DNA of 64,000 nt from Hyphomicrobium_A sp963817485. Its GTDB lineage: Bacteria > Pseudomonadota > Alphaproteobacteria > Rhizobiales > Hyphomicrobiaceae. The stretch lies in assembly GCA_963817485.1 (NCBI GenBank), contig CAWFOR010000005.1:310001-374000 (forward strand), given 5' to 3'. Of this stretch, positions 1 through 10,676 are shown piece after piece; positions within the stretch are counted from its first letter, which is position 1, and every line of letters begins with the position of its first letter. The notes beneath the pieces are model-generated. The model saw only the letters and a list, made by a program, of their open reading frames with translations. It had not been told where the DNA came from and did not search any database. A program made the translations under genes and the position numbers.

Positions 1-444
1 GGAGACCACGCGCAGAGGACCTCGTTGCGGATCTCGGGCAAACGTTCCTTAAGGCCGCACTTAGCAACCTACGCATTTGACGACGCGGCCAGCTGGATTC
101 ACGTTGCTAGCGTCTCGGACATTACCTTAAAGAAGGTGGCGATCAGATCTTGGGGCTGCGCGGAAACAATCCAAGGCCGGAAATCGATAATCGCGACGTG
201 CGCACCATTCGACCCGGATTCTTGGTTGTGTTTATTCAGAAATGCTCTGATAAAATTTAGTGCTGTTGATTTTCCACTGGCCCCACTCGCCATGAAGCCC
301 AACAACATAGCCATTGGGCGCCTTAAGGTTCGCAAGAACTTTTGATAGTCTCTCTGTAAATGGCCGAAAGCCGAGAAGATCGTCCTGCCATGGATTATCC
401 TTAGGCAAGTCGTCTCCGAGTATGTAGGCCGACATATTAGGCAT
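1..444 (-). pseudogene. KAP-family P-loop NTPase, broken and cut by the window edge
   Basis: Reading leftwards from an ATG at 444, about 55 residues resemble the start of KAP P-loop NTPases: LLGFRPFTERL, then GLHGEWG, the first half of a Walker A motif. The second half (SGKSTALNFIRAF) continues only in the next frame, so one extra base near 277-284 splits the P-loop. That frame stays open through DLIATFFKVMSETLAT to a TGA at 99-101. Beyond it I see no clear family match before the edge. KAP ATPases are membrane-associated NTPases that are often found in defence or mobile contexts; that is family knowledge and is not shown here. Base composition is visibly more AT-rich than in the rest of the window, which suggests transfer. 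The gene could be a true pseudogene or could carry sequencing errors. Confidence 0.65.
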
Positions 445-525
445 TAAATTCCGGTGATCGTTCGAAAATTGGCCTCAAACTATCAACAGTACGCTCGAAA
501 ACGCTTGCGCGGCGTGACACGTGGC

Positions 526-633
526 GCAGGGTTGCGGGGACAACTCGGGCGAATGCCGAATATCGAATTTGAGATCGGTACGACGATCTAATCCCCGCCC
601 ATCCCCCCTCCCCCATACTCCCCGCAACCCTGC
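526..633. repeat. perfect 15-bp inverted repeat pair
   Basis: GCAGGGTTGCGGGGA at 526-540 recurs as its exact reverse complement at 619-633, with 78 bp between the arms. No transposase is present between or beside them. The pair could be the ends of a tiny non-autonomous element, a recombination scar, or a large hairpin. Confidence 0.6.
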
Positions 634-1080
634 CCACGAGGGACGCGCCAAGCTTGAGCGTCTGTTGCGGGGCGGGGCCGGTGCCCGGTTGAGGCGGTTC
701 TGCTCCGTTCGCAGCGCCGTCGCGAGGAAGCTCCCTCAGATGCCGGGGCAGGTGTGCGAGGCTGTGCGCTTCCAGCAATGGTGCGCACGGCAGCCCTTCG
801 CAAGCGGCGGCGCTCGGCACTTTACCCGAGCTTTCGCAGCAGCTCGCGGTCCCCGAACGATGTCAGCCCGGCGACATACCGCGCCGGGTGGGACCAGAGG
901 CTCGCTTGCGTCGTGTTCCGCAACCTCGGCCTGCAATAAACACCGCCGCGGGCGCCCAATGGCTGCCGGCATTTGCAATCGGAAGGCGGCCCTTCGGCGC
1001 CCGCGCTCCCTCGATCTTTGCACCCTCGGGGCCAGCCCGCGAGGCGGCGGAGCTGTGCGCCCAAGCTCGCACTACGCGGT

Positions 1081-1114
1081 CCCTCTCCCGGTGGGAGAGG
1101 GTTAGGGTGAGGGG
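1081..1114. repeat. CCCTCTCCC palindrome (REP-like)
   Basis: CCCTCTCCC (1081-1089) and GGGAGAGGG (1093-1101) form a 9-bp stem with a 3-base loop, followed by GTTAGGGTGAGGGG. Palindromes of this type are scattered through intergenic DNA of many Hyphomicrobiales and, when translated, yield the familiar PHPNPLPPGEG string. A related half-element lies inside the last gene of the window at 63278-63297. Confidence 0.7.
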
Positions 1115-1161
1115 TTACGACGTCGGCGAAGCTCACTCGCCATGTCGCTTGCCAACCATCA

Positions 1162-1304
1162 CGTCATCCCGCGGAGGCTGACCCGGTCACCGGGACGCAC
1201 GATTGAATGTCGAGCTCGATCGCTCTCAATGGGCCCGCCTAAGCGGCATACTGATTGACATGTGGCTCCCCGAAAGGCGCTGGGTCCGCCTCGCGGGGAT
1301 GACG
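1162..1304. repeat. intergenic element with CGTCAT...ATGACG inverted ends, copy 1
   Basis: The left end CGTCATCCCGCGGAGG and the right end CCTCGCGGGGATGACG are near-perfect inverted copies enclosing about 110 bp. The same ends, slightly varied, bound the element at 47472-47591, while the interiors look unrelated. The arrangement suggests a miniature element or paired REP sequences. Confidence 0.65.
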
Positions 1305-1398
1305 GCGGAAGGTGCACCCGCGGGAGAGTCGCCGTGGTGCCGGCGCGGGCTGCGTGCTATTGCGGCGTGAATTGGAAATTTCCAACCGGAACCACCGC

Positions 1399-2818
1399 AT
1401 GACCGCCCCAGCGCCGCCCCAAGAAGAAGCCAACCCGCACCGAGACCGACACCTTCGGGCCGATCGAGGTCGCCGCCGACAAATACTGGGGCGCGCAGGC
1501 CCAGCGCTCGCTCGGCAACTTCAAGATCGGCTGGGAGCGCCAGCCGCTCCCCATCGTGCGCGCGCTCGGCATCGTGAAACGCGCGGCGGCAGAGACCAAC
1601 ATGGCGCTCGGGCGGCTCGACAAGACGCTCGGCGACGCCATCGTGGCCGCGGCGCAGGAGGTGGCGGAAGGCAAGCTCGACGAGCATTTCCCGCTCGTCG
1701 TCTGGCAGACGGGCTCGGGCACCCAGTCGAACATGAATGCCAACGAGGTGATCTCCAACCGCGCCATCGAGATGCTGGGCGGCGAGATGGGGTCGAAGAA
1801 GCCGGTGCACCCCAACGACCACGTCAACATGAGCCAGTCGTCGAACGACACCTACCCGACGGCGATGCACATCGCGTGCGCGGAGGAGATCGTGCACCGC
1901 CTGCTTGCCCGCGCTGCAGAGCTTGCGCAACGCGCTGAACGACAAGGCGCAGGCGTGGAAGGATATCGTCAAGATCGGCCGCACGCATACGCAGGACGCC
2001 ACACCGCTTACCCTCGGGCAGGAGTTCTCCGGCTACACTGTGCAGGTCGAGAACGGCATCCGCCGCATCGAGCAGACGCTTCCCTCGCTGATGGAGCTGG
2101 CGCAGGGCGGCACCGCGGTCGGCACCGGGCTCAATGCGCCCAAGGGCTTCGCGGAGGGGATCGCACAGCGCATCGCGGCCATCACGCATCTGCCGTTCAA
2201 GAGCGCGCCCAACAAGTTCGAGGCGCTGGCGGCGCACGACGCCATGGTCATGAGCCACGGCGCCATCACCACGACGGCGGCGGCGCTGTTCAAGATCGCC
2301 AACGATATCCGATTGCTCGGCTCCGGCCCGCGCTCGGGGCTCGGCGAGCTCTCGCTGCCCGAGAACGAGCCCGGCTCATCGATCATGCCGGGCAAGGTCA
2401 ACCCGACCCAGTGCGAGGCGCTGACGCAGGTGTGCGTGCAGATCTTCGGCAACAACTCCGCGATCGTGTTCGCGGGCAGTCAGGGCCACTTCGAGCTCAA
2501 CGTCTACAATCCGGTGATGGGCTACAACTTCCTGCAGTCGGTGCGGCTGATGGCGGATGCGGCGCGCTCGTTCACCGACAACTGCGTCGTCGGCATCGAG
2601 CCGCGCGCCGACAACATCAAGGCGGGGCTCGAGCGCTCGCTTATGCTCGTCACCGCGCTCGCGCCCAAGATCGGCTACGACAAGGCGGCCAAGATCGCCA
2701 AGACCGCGCACACAGAAGGGCACGACCTTGCGCGAGGAGGCGGTGGGCGGCGGCTACGTGACGGACAACGGAGTTCGACGAGATCGTCGACCCGAGGAAG
2801 ATGCTGGGACCGGAGTAA
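1399..2818 (+). CDS. fumC: class II fumarate hydratase, four frame breaks
   Basis: Fumarase C converts fumarate to malate in the TCA cycle. The conserved order is complete when frames are joined: ETDTFGPIEVAADKYWGAQ, GSGTQSNMNANEVISNRA, VNMSQSSNDTYPTAMH, KIGRTHTQDATPLTLGQEF, and the class signature GSSIMPGKVNPTQ. The C-terminus ends EFDEIVDPRKMLGPE and a TAA at 2816. Four single extra bases are needed: near 1417-1421 (CCCC run just after the ATG), 1907, 2712 and 2770. An ATG at 1399 gives MTAPAP before the first break. Joined, the protein has the usual length of about 465-470 residues. Breaks in so central a gene suggest sequence errors. DUF4169 and a ribbon-helix-helix gene follow, as in other Hyphomicrobiales. 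Confidence 0.9.
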
Positions 2819-2823
2819 GGCTC

Positions 2824-3019
2824 GTGAGCGCCGAGATCATCAATCTGCGCCGCACGCGCAAGGCGAAGGCGAGGGTCGCAGGCGCAGACGAGCGCGGCCG
2901 AGAATCGCGCCAAGCACGGGGTTTCCAAGGCCGAGCGCGAGACGACAAAGCGGAAGAAGTCGCAGGAGCGGAGCCGGCTCGAGGCGCACCGTATCGGCGA
3001 CAGCGAGGGCGAGACCTGA
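2824..3019 (+). CDS. DUF4169 family small protein, one frame break
   Basis: A GTG start at 2824 gives MSAEIINLRRTRKAKAR, the hallmark N-terminus of DUF4169. The expected continuation AENRAKHGVSKAERE appears one frame over and runs to a TGA at 3017-3019, so one extra base sits near 2871-2881. The joined protein is about 64 residues, strongly basic and probably helical. Function is unknown in the family. It starts 5 bases after the fumC stop and is followed 3 bases later by the ribbon-helix-helix gene, which implies one transcript. Confidence 0.75.
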
Positions 3020-3022
3020 GCC

Positions 3023-3286
3023 ATGCCGCGGCCCGTGAAGCGCTCGTTCACGATCGCGGGACACCGCACCTCGATCTCGCTCGAGGCGCCGTTCTGGGAC
3101 GCGCTGCGGCAAGCAGCTGAGGTGGAGCACACCACCGTCGCCGCGCTCGTTGCCGCGATCGACAAGAAGCGCGGCGCTTCGGGACTGTCGAGCGCGGTGC
3201 GCGTCTGGGTGCTCGACTTCTTCCGTAATCCCCGCGCGGATTCGTCAGGCGATACTGAGACGGGTCAGCGGACGACCTTGGGCTGA
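3023..3286 (+). CDS. ribbon-helix-helix domain protein (RHH_4 type)
   Basis: The 87-residue protein carries the pattern KRSFTIAGHRTSISLEAPFW, then LRQAAEVEHTTVAALVAAID and LSSAVRVWVLDFFRN, typical of the short ribbon-helix-helix proteins of Hyphomicrobiales (a beta strand for DNA contact, then two helices for dimerisation). Such proteins are presumed DNA binders; no target is known here. The ATG at 3023 directly follows the DUF4169 stop, so it probably belongs to the fumC transcript. The tail after residue 70 is not conserved. It converges on the large AsmA gene, with 13 bases between stops. Confidence 0.8.
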   Translation: MPRPVKRSFTIAGHRTSISLEAPFWDALRQAAEVEHTTVAALVAAIDKKRGASGLSSAVRVWVLDFFRNPRADSSGDTETGQRTTLG

Positions 3287-3299
3287 GCCTGCGCGGAGA

Positions 3300-6200
3300 T
3301 TAATTCGGACTGTTCTGCAGCGAGCGCAGGACCTGCTCGCCGACCGGCACCTGACGCGGGAACCGCCGTTGCCGGTTCGTGCCCTGCGGCGCGTCGGGTG
3401 CCACTGCGCCGGGCGTACCGGGTGGCAGCTCTCCGGTCGTGGGCGTGGCGCCGGGCGGCAGCACTTGCGCCTCCTGCCCGGGGACCTGCTGGCCCGGAAT
3501 GGGCGGAACGTCGATGGCGCCGCTGTCCTGGCGCTGCGGCGGCTCGGGGACGGCAGCCGCACCGGGTACGCCGGGCTGAGCCGGATTTGTTGAGGGCTGC
3601 GCCGGCTGCGCGGACTGCTGCGGCGCTACGCCGGGTTGGGCAGGCGGCGGGAGCGTTCCAGGCCGCACCCCATACGCCTGCGGGGCAAACTGGGGATAGG
3701 CCGTTGGCGGATACGCAGCCGGCGGGGGCAGCGCGCTTTGCGGCAGCGCTTGGGGGGGCATCGCTGCACGCGCGGCCTGGTCGGCGGCGAGCGCGCGACG
3801 GCGCTCCTCGTCCTGGCGTGCGCGCTCGGCGTCAGCCTTGTGCAGGCGCTCGAGCTGATCGGCGTCGAGCTCCATGCGGCGGATCGCAAGCTCGCGCTCC
3901 AGCGGATCGGCGGTGATGCGCGGCTGGAGCGTCCAGGCGTCCTTGAGTGGGCCGACATAGACGACGGTGACGGCGGGCAGCGCGCCCTTGCGCGGCTTGT
4001 CGGCTTGCTCGACGTCGGGCGCTTTCGGCTGCACGACCCATTCGCTGTCGACCATGAGCGACGCGAGGTCAACGGTCGTAGCGACCTTCGTGTATCCGGC
4101 TTCCGACTGCAGCTCGAACGGCTCGAGCTTGGCGGCGCCGTCGGCAATCGTGATCGCAATCTTACGCGGGCCCACCGCAACAGCGGTTGCCGCCATCTGC
4201 TCGCGCAGCGCCGCGATGAGCGCCTCGCCAGCACCGCCGGCGGCACCCGTGAGCACGGCCTCCGAAGTCTCGACCACGGCGAGCGGCGTCGGGACATGCG
4301 CGGAGACGTCTCCGAGCGTGAGCTCGCCCTTGCCGGCCGCGACCGCGATCAGGCCACCGGGCGTGGCGCCGGTCGAGGAGAAGTCGAGCGCGAGCGCCGC
4401 CGCCGCGTTTTTGGCGGAGAGATTGATGCCGTTGATGCGGACGTCGCCCGCGAGCTTGGCACCACCCGGAGCCCGCTCCAGCGCCGCCGTCGCCAGCACG
4501 TCGCCGCCGGCGGCTTTGCCCTCGAGCTTGACGATGGAGATCTTACCGGGGGCGAGCGCCACCTCGAGCCGCGCGCCCTTGATGCTCATACCCGGTGCAA
4601 GCGAGAGCGTGCCGAAGGACACGCCGAGCTTTGCCTCTATGCCGTCCAGAGCTGCGAAATCGAATTGCGATTCAGGCCAGATGGATTTTCCTGCGGTCAG
4701 CGGCTCGGCTCCAGGCGCTGGCGGCGGTGCTGCCGTGGCAGTCGGTGCTTGTGCCCCCGGCGCCGGAGCCGGTGCGGCGGCGCTGCGATCAAGGGCGACG
4801 CCGAGCAAACCCGGGATCGACGCCTCGCCGACCTCAAGCTGTGCCGTGACGATCGGCGTGCCGCCATCGGGATAAGCCAACGCGATGGTGCCATCGACTT
4901 TGCTGCCGCCGATCGTGAGCTTGTAGGGCTGAACCTCGATCGCGCTCGGTGCCGACACGATCTTGAGCGATCCGACGACGGGGTAGCCGTGCAACGTGCC
5001 ACCCGAGCCGAGCCCGGCAAGCGCGAGAGCGTCGCCGAGGTTGAGCGCGGACACGCGCACCTCACCGTCGAATTTGTTGGCGCCGTCGGCAGGCAGCGCA
5101 ACCTGCCCGTCGTAGCCGAAGAACAGCCCAGCGGCCTTGACCGAGGCCGTCGCGAGCAAACCTTGCATCGGCGTCCCGACGGCCTTCAGAAAGATTTCGC
5201 CCGGCCGCTGCGGTTGCGACGCCGTAGCGGACACCCTCGCGCCCAGGCTGTCGAGCGCCCGCACGACGTCGGCCGCCTGCATCGTGAGATCGATGTCCGC
5301 GCCCGCATTGCGCCAGTTGGCGAGGCCACCGTCGAGGCGCACCGTAGCCACGACCCGGCCGCCATCGGTCTGACCGTCGGCGCGGATGTCGGCCGCCGCC
5401 GGAGCGCGCACTCCGAGATCGATTGCGCCGGCCAACCGTGCAGGCGCGAACGCGGCATAGCCCATCGCCTTTGCGGAAACGTCATCGGGCAGCTCGGCGA
5501 GGCGCACGAGCGAAGCGAAGGCATCCTTGCTCGGCGCCGCCAGCGTCCAGCGCAACTTCCCGCGCGGCTGCGCCGTTACGTCCGCGACGTCGCCTTCGAG
5601 CTCGACCTCCAGACCATCGTCGGTCGAAAATTTGCACGACCGCATCGAGAGGCGGCCCTTTTCGACGCCGAGGTCGAGATCCACGTTGCGCACCGGCTGG
5701 CGCTGCGTCTTGAGCTCGGCCGCCCGCAGGCGCAGGGAGAAATCCGATTTTGCGACATCGAGCCAGCGCGGTTGCGGCGCCGCGGCATCGTCCTTCTTCG
5801 CCGCGTCGGGCCCGGCGCCCACCAGCATACCCTTGAGATAGCCCACTGCCGTCGGCCAGAACCGGCTCGCGTCGATCTGCTGGCCATCGAGCACGATCGC
5901 GAGCTGCGTCCGCTCGCCGCCGGACGTAGTGCACCGAGCCGGTGAGCGGCGTGCCGCCGACGTCGGCGCCTGCGTCGGTCAGATCGATCGCCTTCTCGCT
6001 CATGCCGAGCCGGCCCTGCAGCGAGAACGCACCGTCGCTGCGCACGAGATCGGCGACGCTACCATCCTGGGCGACCCAGGTGAGGAAGCGCGGCAGGCTC
6101 GAGCCGCGGAGCGCTAGATCGCCCTGGAACGTGCGCGTGTTCGCGACGTCGGCGATGGTGCCGTCGAGCGTGAGCTTGGCGCCGCCCGGCAGGCCGGCGC

Positions 6201-7413
6201 GCAGGCCCTTCAGGAGTAGCGTGCCGTTGCTGCGGGCGGCCTCGAGGCGGATCGCGCTCACGGCTTCTCCGCCGAGGTTGGCCTGGTCGATGTCGAAGCG
6301 GATCTTGGTCTCGGCTTGCATCGGCAGCGCGTCCATGACCGCCGCGACGAAGCTTTGTGCGGTGTCGAGCGGGCGCTTGCCGCCGCCGCTACCCGCGATG
6401 CGGTCGAGATCGAGCCAGCGCGAGGCGAGGTTGAGGTCCACGTTGAGCGCGTCTGACCACGTCGCTTCCGCATTGCCGCTGATGAGCTGGGGCTGCCCCA
6501 GCCGCTCGAACGAGAGGGTGATGGCGTCAACCTTCAGTCCCTTGGCGTCGCCAGCGAGCGTCGCCTTGAAATCGACGCCGGCTTTCTCGGCCTTGGCGGG
6601 GTGCCCGGCTCCGTCTGGCGCCGGGTTCGGGGTCGCGGCCGGGGCCTCGGCAGCCGCAGCGTCGAGATCGAACTTCGCCGTCATCTCGCCTTCGAGGTGC
6701 GGGCGCCCCTTCAGATCGACGAGGCGGCCGTCGACGGAATAGGTGTTGCCGCGCTCGGCGCGGACGATCGACTTGAATCGGATGGCGCCGTCTGGGTCCA
6801 CGGCGCCCGTGGCGATGCGCAGCTCGCGCGGAGCGCCCTGCCAGCTCGCCGTGCCCTTGAACGAGAACGGGCCTTCGATCGAATCGGCCTTGAGCTCGCC
6901 GTTGAGGCCGTCGAGCTGCGCGAACTCGGAGCCCTTGGGACCCTGCAGCGCCACCATGCCGTCCTTGATGCGGACGGACTGCAGCGAGATATCCGCTGGG
7001 ACGAAGGGAAGCGTGCCGGGCGCGATCGAGAGCGTGCGCCAGTTGCCGCCGCCGTCGGCATCGACGGCGAGGCGCAGGATCGGCCGCTTCAGCTCGACCT
7101 CGTTGGCTTCCAGGATGCCCTTCAGGAGCGGCGGCACCGACAGCTTCATGGTGAAGCTATCGGCGCGGAAGAACGGCTCGCCGGTGGTCGCCGACGGATC
7201 GGCGATGCGCAGCTTGTCGAAGCGCACGTAGGGTGCCGGCAACAGGCGCACGTTGACGTCGCCGCCGACGCGCACCTCGCGGCCGAGGATGCGGGTCGCC
7301 TCCTCCTCGAACACGCCGCGGTAGCCGTTCCAATCGATGAAATACGGCACCGCGAACAGCGCGGCGAGCGCAAGCGTAAGCAGGCCGGCGATGTATAGAA
7401 GCCCGTTGCTCAT
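3300..7413 (-). CDS. large AsmA-family envelope protein, one frame break
   Basis: The ATG at 7413 (MSNGLLYIAG) is preceded by AAAAGG at good spacing and opens with a membrane anchor at residues about 3-22, then YFIDWNGYRGVFEEEATRIL and GREVRVGGDVNVRLLPAPYV, the AsmA N-terminal pattern. Long beta-rich repeats follow. The frame breaks near 5917-5924 after LTGSVHYV and resumes in the next frame with LDGQQIDASRFWP, continuing to 3300. Joined length is about 1,370 residues. The last 200 residues are rich in Pro, Gln and Ala and probably disordered, with a basic end. AsmA-like proteins span the periplasm and are linked to phospholipid transport and outer membrane assembly. That role is inferred from the family. 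Confidence 0.8.
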
Positions 7414-7768
7414 CGACCTTTTCGAGGGCCGGATTGGCGGCCGGCCCCGCTCTATCAAATTGGCAGAGCTGGAGCCATGGCGGCGCCGTCTCTGGAGTAG
7501 TCCCTCGCGCTTGTCTCTACGATGTTGTGGCGGGAGGGACCCGAGACGCCTGCCACCAAATCAACGCGGAGTTCAGTCTAGCTTATTCGCTCATCCCTGT
7601 CTGGCGTGCGATCCCCGTCAGAAGCGCCTCGACCATCGAGAAAAGTGACGCAGTTTCCGGAAATTCGCGCGGCGGAGGACGACCGCCACGGCCACAATTC
7701 CCATATCTCGTGTGGGCGAGAAGCGGCCGGCGGTTGCCGCAAGAGTGCTCTTGATATAGTTGCGAACT
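7414..7768. other. divergent intergenic region, 355 bp
   Basis: The region separates the minus-strand AsmA gene from the plus-strand helicase gene and should hold both promoters. No convincing -35/-10 pair, operator or small gene could be picked out by eye. Confidence 0.5.
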
Positions 7769-10186
7769 ATGGCGCAAAACGGAAAACATTTGGCGAACGC
7801 GCCGGACGCGTCCGACGACCCTCCCTTCGATCTGCCGGAGGCCTCGGGGGCGCCCGAGCGGGGGCCGTCGCTCTCCTCGCGCGCGCTGCAGGGCGCTTCG
7901 CTGCCGCCGTACCTTTCTGGCCTCAATCCCGAGCAGCGGCAGGCGGTGGAGGCGCTCGACGGGCCGGTGCTCGTGCTGGCCGGCGCCGGGACCGGCAAGA
8001 CGCGCGTCCTGACCACCCGTATCGCGCACGTGCTCGCGAGCCGCAAGGCCTACCCGAGCCAGCTCCTCGCCGTCACCTTTACCAACAAGGCCGCCCGCGA
8101 GATGAAGGAGCGCGTCGGCGACCTCGTCGGCGGCATCGTCGAGGGCATGCCGTGGCTCGGCACGTTCCACTCGATCGGCGTCAAAATCCTGCGCCGGCAC
8201 GCCGAGCTCGTCGGCCTCAAGTCGGGCTTCACCATTCTCGACACCGACGACCAGATCCGCCTGATGAAGCAGGTGATCGAGGCCGCCGGGCTCGACAAGG
8301 ACCGCTGGCCGGCACGCCAGCTCGCCTCCTTGATCGACGGCTGGAAGAACCGCGGGCTCACGCCCGACAAGGTGCCGGCGGGTGAGGCCTATGGCTTTGC
8401 TTCCGGCAAAGGCGCGCAGCTCTACGCCGCCTACCAGCAGCGCCTGAAGGAGCTCAACGCGTGCGACTTCGGCGACCTGCTGCTCGAGAACCTGCGGCTG
8501 TTCCTGGAGCACCCCGACGTGCTCGCCGACTACCAGCGCCGCTTCCGCTACATCCTCGTCGACGAGTACCAGGACACCAATATCGCGCAGTACCTGTGGC
8601 TCAAGCTGCTGGCGCAGGGCTCGCCCAACATCTGCTGCGTCGGCGACGACGACCAGTCGATCTACGGCTGGCGCGGCGCCGAGGTCGACAACATCCTGCG
8701 CTTCGAGAAGGACTTCCCCGGCGCAATCGTCATTCGGCTGGAGCGCAACTACCGCTCGACCGGGCACATCCTCGCCGCCGCCTCGGGCCTCATCGCGGAG
8801 AACAAAGGCCGGCTCGGCAAGACGCTATTCACCGACGGGCACCTCGGCGCCAAGGTCACGGTGCTGGCGGTGTGGGACGACGAGGAGGAAGCGCGCTCCA
8901 TTGGTGACGACATCGAGCGCATGCAGAAAGACGGGCAGCGCCTGAACGAGGTCGCGATCTTAGTGCGCGCGTCGTTCCAGATGCGCGCCTTCGAAGACCG
9001 CTTCATCACCATGGGGTTGCCCTACCGCGTGATCGGCGGCCCGCGCTTCTACGAGCGCCAGGAAATCAAGGACGCCATCGCCTACCTCGAGATCACCGCG
9101 AACCCGGCCAACGATCTGAAATTCGAGCGCATCGTGAATGTGCCCAAGCGCGGGCTTGGCGACACCTCGGTGAAGCGGCTGCACGAGCTTGCGCGGGCGC
9201 GCGGGATGCCGCTCTACCAGGCGGCGCAGATGATCGTCGAGACGGAGGAGCTGCCGGGCAAGGCGCGCCACTCGCTCGCCGGGCTCATTGCGAGCTTCGA
9301 GCGCTGGCGTGGTCAGGCCGAGCACATGCCCCATACCGAGCTTGCCGAGCACATCCTCGATGAGTTCGGCTACACGGCCATGTGGCAGGCGGACAAGAGC
9401 CCGCAGGCCCAGTCGCGGCTCGAAAACCTCAAGGAGCTCGTGCGTTTCATGCACGAGTTCGACTCGCTTCAGGGCTTCCTCGAGCACGTGAGTCTCGTGA
9501 TGGACGCCGACCAGGCCGGCGACGGCGAGCGCGTGTCGCTCATGACGCTGCACGCGGCCAAGGGTCTGGAGTTCGAGGTGGTGTTCCTGCCCGGCTGGGA
9601 GGAGGGGCTCTTTCCCCACCAGCGCTCGCTCGACGAGAGCGGGCAGGCGGGGCTGGAGGAGGAGCGCCGCCTCGCCTACGTGGGGATCACGCGAGCAAAG
9701 CGCCTGGCCAAGGTCTCGTTCGCGCAGAACCGCCGCAACCGCGGGCTCTACCAGTCGGCACTGCCGTCGCGCTTCGTCGACGAGCTGCCGGAGGCGAACG
9801 TCGAGGTGCTGGAGGCCAAGATGCCGTTCGGCGGCGCCTACCAAAACTTCGCAGGCCCCTTTGGGCGCAGCCGCTTCGACGACGCCGCGCCGTTCACGGC
9901 GACCTACGACACCCCCGGCTGGCAGCGTGCCCAGGAGCGCACGAAGACACGCGCGCAGGAGGAGTGGAGCCCGGCGAAGGCGCGCAAGTCGCGCGGGCCG
10001 ACGACGATCGAGGGCGAGCTTGTCGCGGCGTCGAGCGGCGAGCCGGCGTTCCGGCCGGGCGAGCGCGTGTCGCACCAGAAGTTCGGAGCCGGTACGGTGG
10101 CCGATGTCGACGGCAACAAGCTGACGATCGATTTCGACACGGCTGGGCGCAAGCGCGTCGTCGACAGTTTCGTCGCCCGCGGCTAG
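7769..10186 (+). CDS. uvrD: UvrD/PcrA-type superfamily 1 DNA helicase
   Basis: The protein is an ATP-dependent 3'-5' helicase of the UvrD/Rep/PcrA group, acting in excision repair, mismatch repair and clearing of stalled forks. Motifs in order: LNPEQRQAV (Q motif), AGAGTGKTRVL near residue 70 (Walker A), AVTFTNKAAREMKERV (Ia), VDEYQDTN near 264 (Walker B), GDDDQSIYGWRGA (III), LERNYRSTGHI (IV), TLHAAKGLEFEVVFLPG (V) and AYVGITRAK (VI). The C-terminus has the Tudor-like stretch VSHQKFGAGTVADVDGNKL typical of PcrA. At 805 residues the length is normal. The ATG at 7769 (MAQNGK) is preferred over an in-frame TTG three codons earlier. The gene appears intact. Confidence 0.93.
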   Translation: MAQNGKHLANAPDASDDPPFDLPEASGAPERGPSLSSRALQGASLPPYLSGLNPEQRQAVEALDGPVLVLAGAGTGKTRVLTTRIAHVLASRKAYPSQLLAVTFTNKAAREMKERVGDLVGGIVEGMPWLGTFHSIGVKILRRHAELVGLKSGFTILDTDDQIRLMKQVIEAAGLDKDRWPARQLASLIDGWKNRGLTPDKVPAGEAYGFASGKGAQLYAAYQQRLKELNACDFGDLLLENLRLFLEHPDVLADYQRRFRYILVDEYQDTNIAQYLWLKLLAQGSPNICCVGDDDQSIYGWRGAEVDNILRFEKDFPGAIVIRLERNYRSTGHILAAASGLIAENKGRLGKTLFTDGHLGAKVTVLAVWDDEEEARSIGDDIERMQKDGQRLNEVAILVRASFQMRAFEDRFITMGLPYRVIGGPRFYERQEIKDAIAYLEITANPANDLKFERIVNVPKRGLGDTSVKRLHELARARGMPLYQAAQMIVETEELPGKARHSLAGLIASFERWRGQAEHMPHTELAEHILDEFGYTAMWQADKSPQAQSRLENLKELVRFMHEFDSLQGFLEHVSLVMDADQAGDGERVSLMTLHAAKGLEFEVVFLPGWEEGLFPHQRSLDESGQAGLEEERRLAYVGITRAKRLAKVSFAQNRRNRGLYQSALPSRFVDELPEANVEVLEAKMPFGGAYQNFAGPFGRSRFDDAAPFTATYDTPGWQRAQERTKTRAQEEWSPAKARKSRGPTTIEGELVAASSGEPAFRPGERVSHQKFGAGTVADVDGNKLTIDFDTAGRKRVVDSFVARG

Positions 10187-10254
10187 CCGGCCTGCAACGT
10201 CACCGGCCGCGCAATATCTGCTAGATTGGTCCCGCAATTTGAACGGGGCGATAC

Positions 10255-10662
10255 ATGCAAACTCTCAAATCCACGCTTCGGCTGACGCTCGCAACCGCAG
10301 CGTTCATGGCCTTGGGCATCACGGCGGCGTGGGCGCCGGGCTCGATCTCTCTCGACGAGGTGATGGATAAGCTCAAGGACAACGCCAAGCTCGTCGACGA
10401 GATCAATGCGGAGCTGAAGGCGCAGAACTTGAGCGCTGACAAGATCATTTGCACCGGCGCGCGCTTCGGCGGCAATTGGACCAACCTCGGGGGCGCCCGC
10501 GCCATCCCCTTCAACTGCGAGATCGGACCGCGCACCCTCGACATCGACGGCGAGCTGCACATCTACGACGACGCCGGCAACGAGCTCGACATGAACGCCG
10601 ACGAAGCGCCCACGAAGGCGACCGACTACAAGCAGACCAACATCACGTGGAAGTGGAGCTGA
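10255..10662 (+). CDS. small secreted protein of unknown function
   Basis: The product has 135 residues with a clear signal peptide (KSTLRLTLATAAFMALG, cleavage likely after AWA near residue 26). The mature part is about 110 residues, acidic, with two cysteines (ICTGA and FNCEIG) that may form a disulfide, and ends NITWKWS. The ATG at 10255 is preceded by GGGGCG at good spacing. I do not recognise the family. It follows the helicase gene by 68 bases and converges on the isoaspartyl methyltransferase gene. Confidence 0.7.
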   Translation: MQTLKSTLRLTLATAAFMALGITAAWAPGSISLDEVMDKLKDNAKLVDEINAELKAQNLSADKIICTGARFGGNWTNLGGARAIPFNCEIGPRTLDIDGELHIYDDAGNELDMNADEAPTKATDYKQTNITWKWS

Positions 10663-10676
10663 GCAGGCGCGCCGGT

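Larger units (their letters stand above)
445..1398. other. 954 bp without a recognisable gene
   Basis: The open frames here are unsupported by any family resemblance, and one of them merely translates a repeat palindrome (PHPNPLPPGEG on the minus strand). The stretch does hold three repeat structures listed separately: a 15-bp inverted repeat pair, a CCCTCTCCC palindrome, and a longer element with inverted ends. It lies between the broken KAP gene and fumC and looks like a junction between accessory and core DNA. No tRNA or attachment site could be recognised. Confidence 0.6.

Noticed and set aside
1399..2818. Programmed +1 frameshifting as an explanation of the fumC breaks
   Set aside because: Four shifts in one metabolic gene with no common slippery site or stop-codon context is not a known arrangement.
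3636..5945. 769-residue open frame antisense to the AsmA gene
   Set aside because: It is the shadow expected in high-GC DNA; it has no family motif and the other strand carries clear AsmA sequence.
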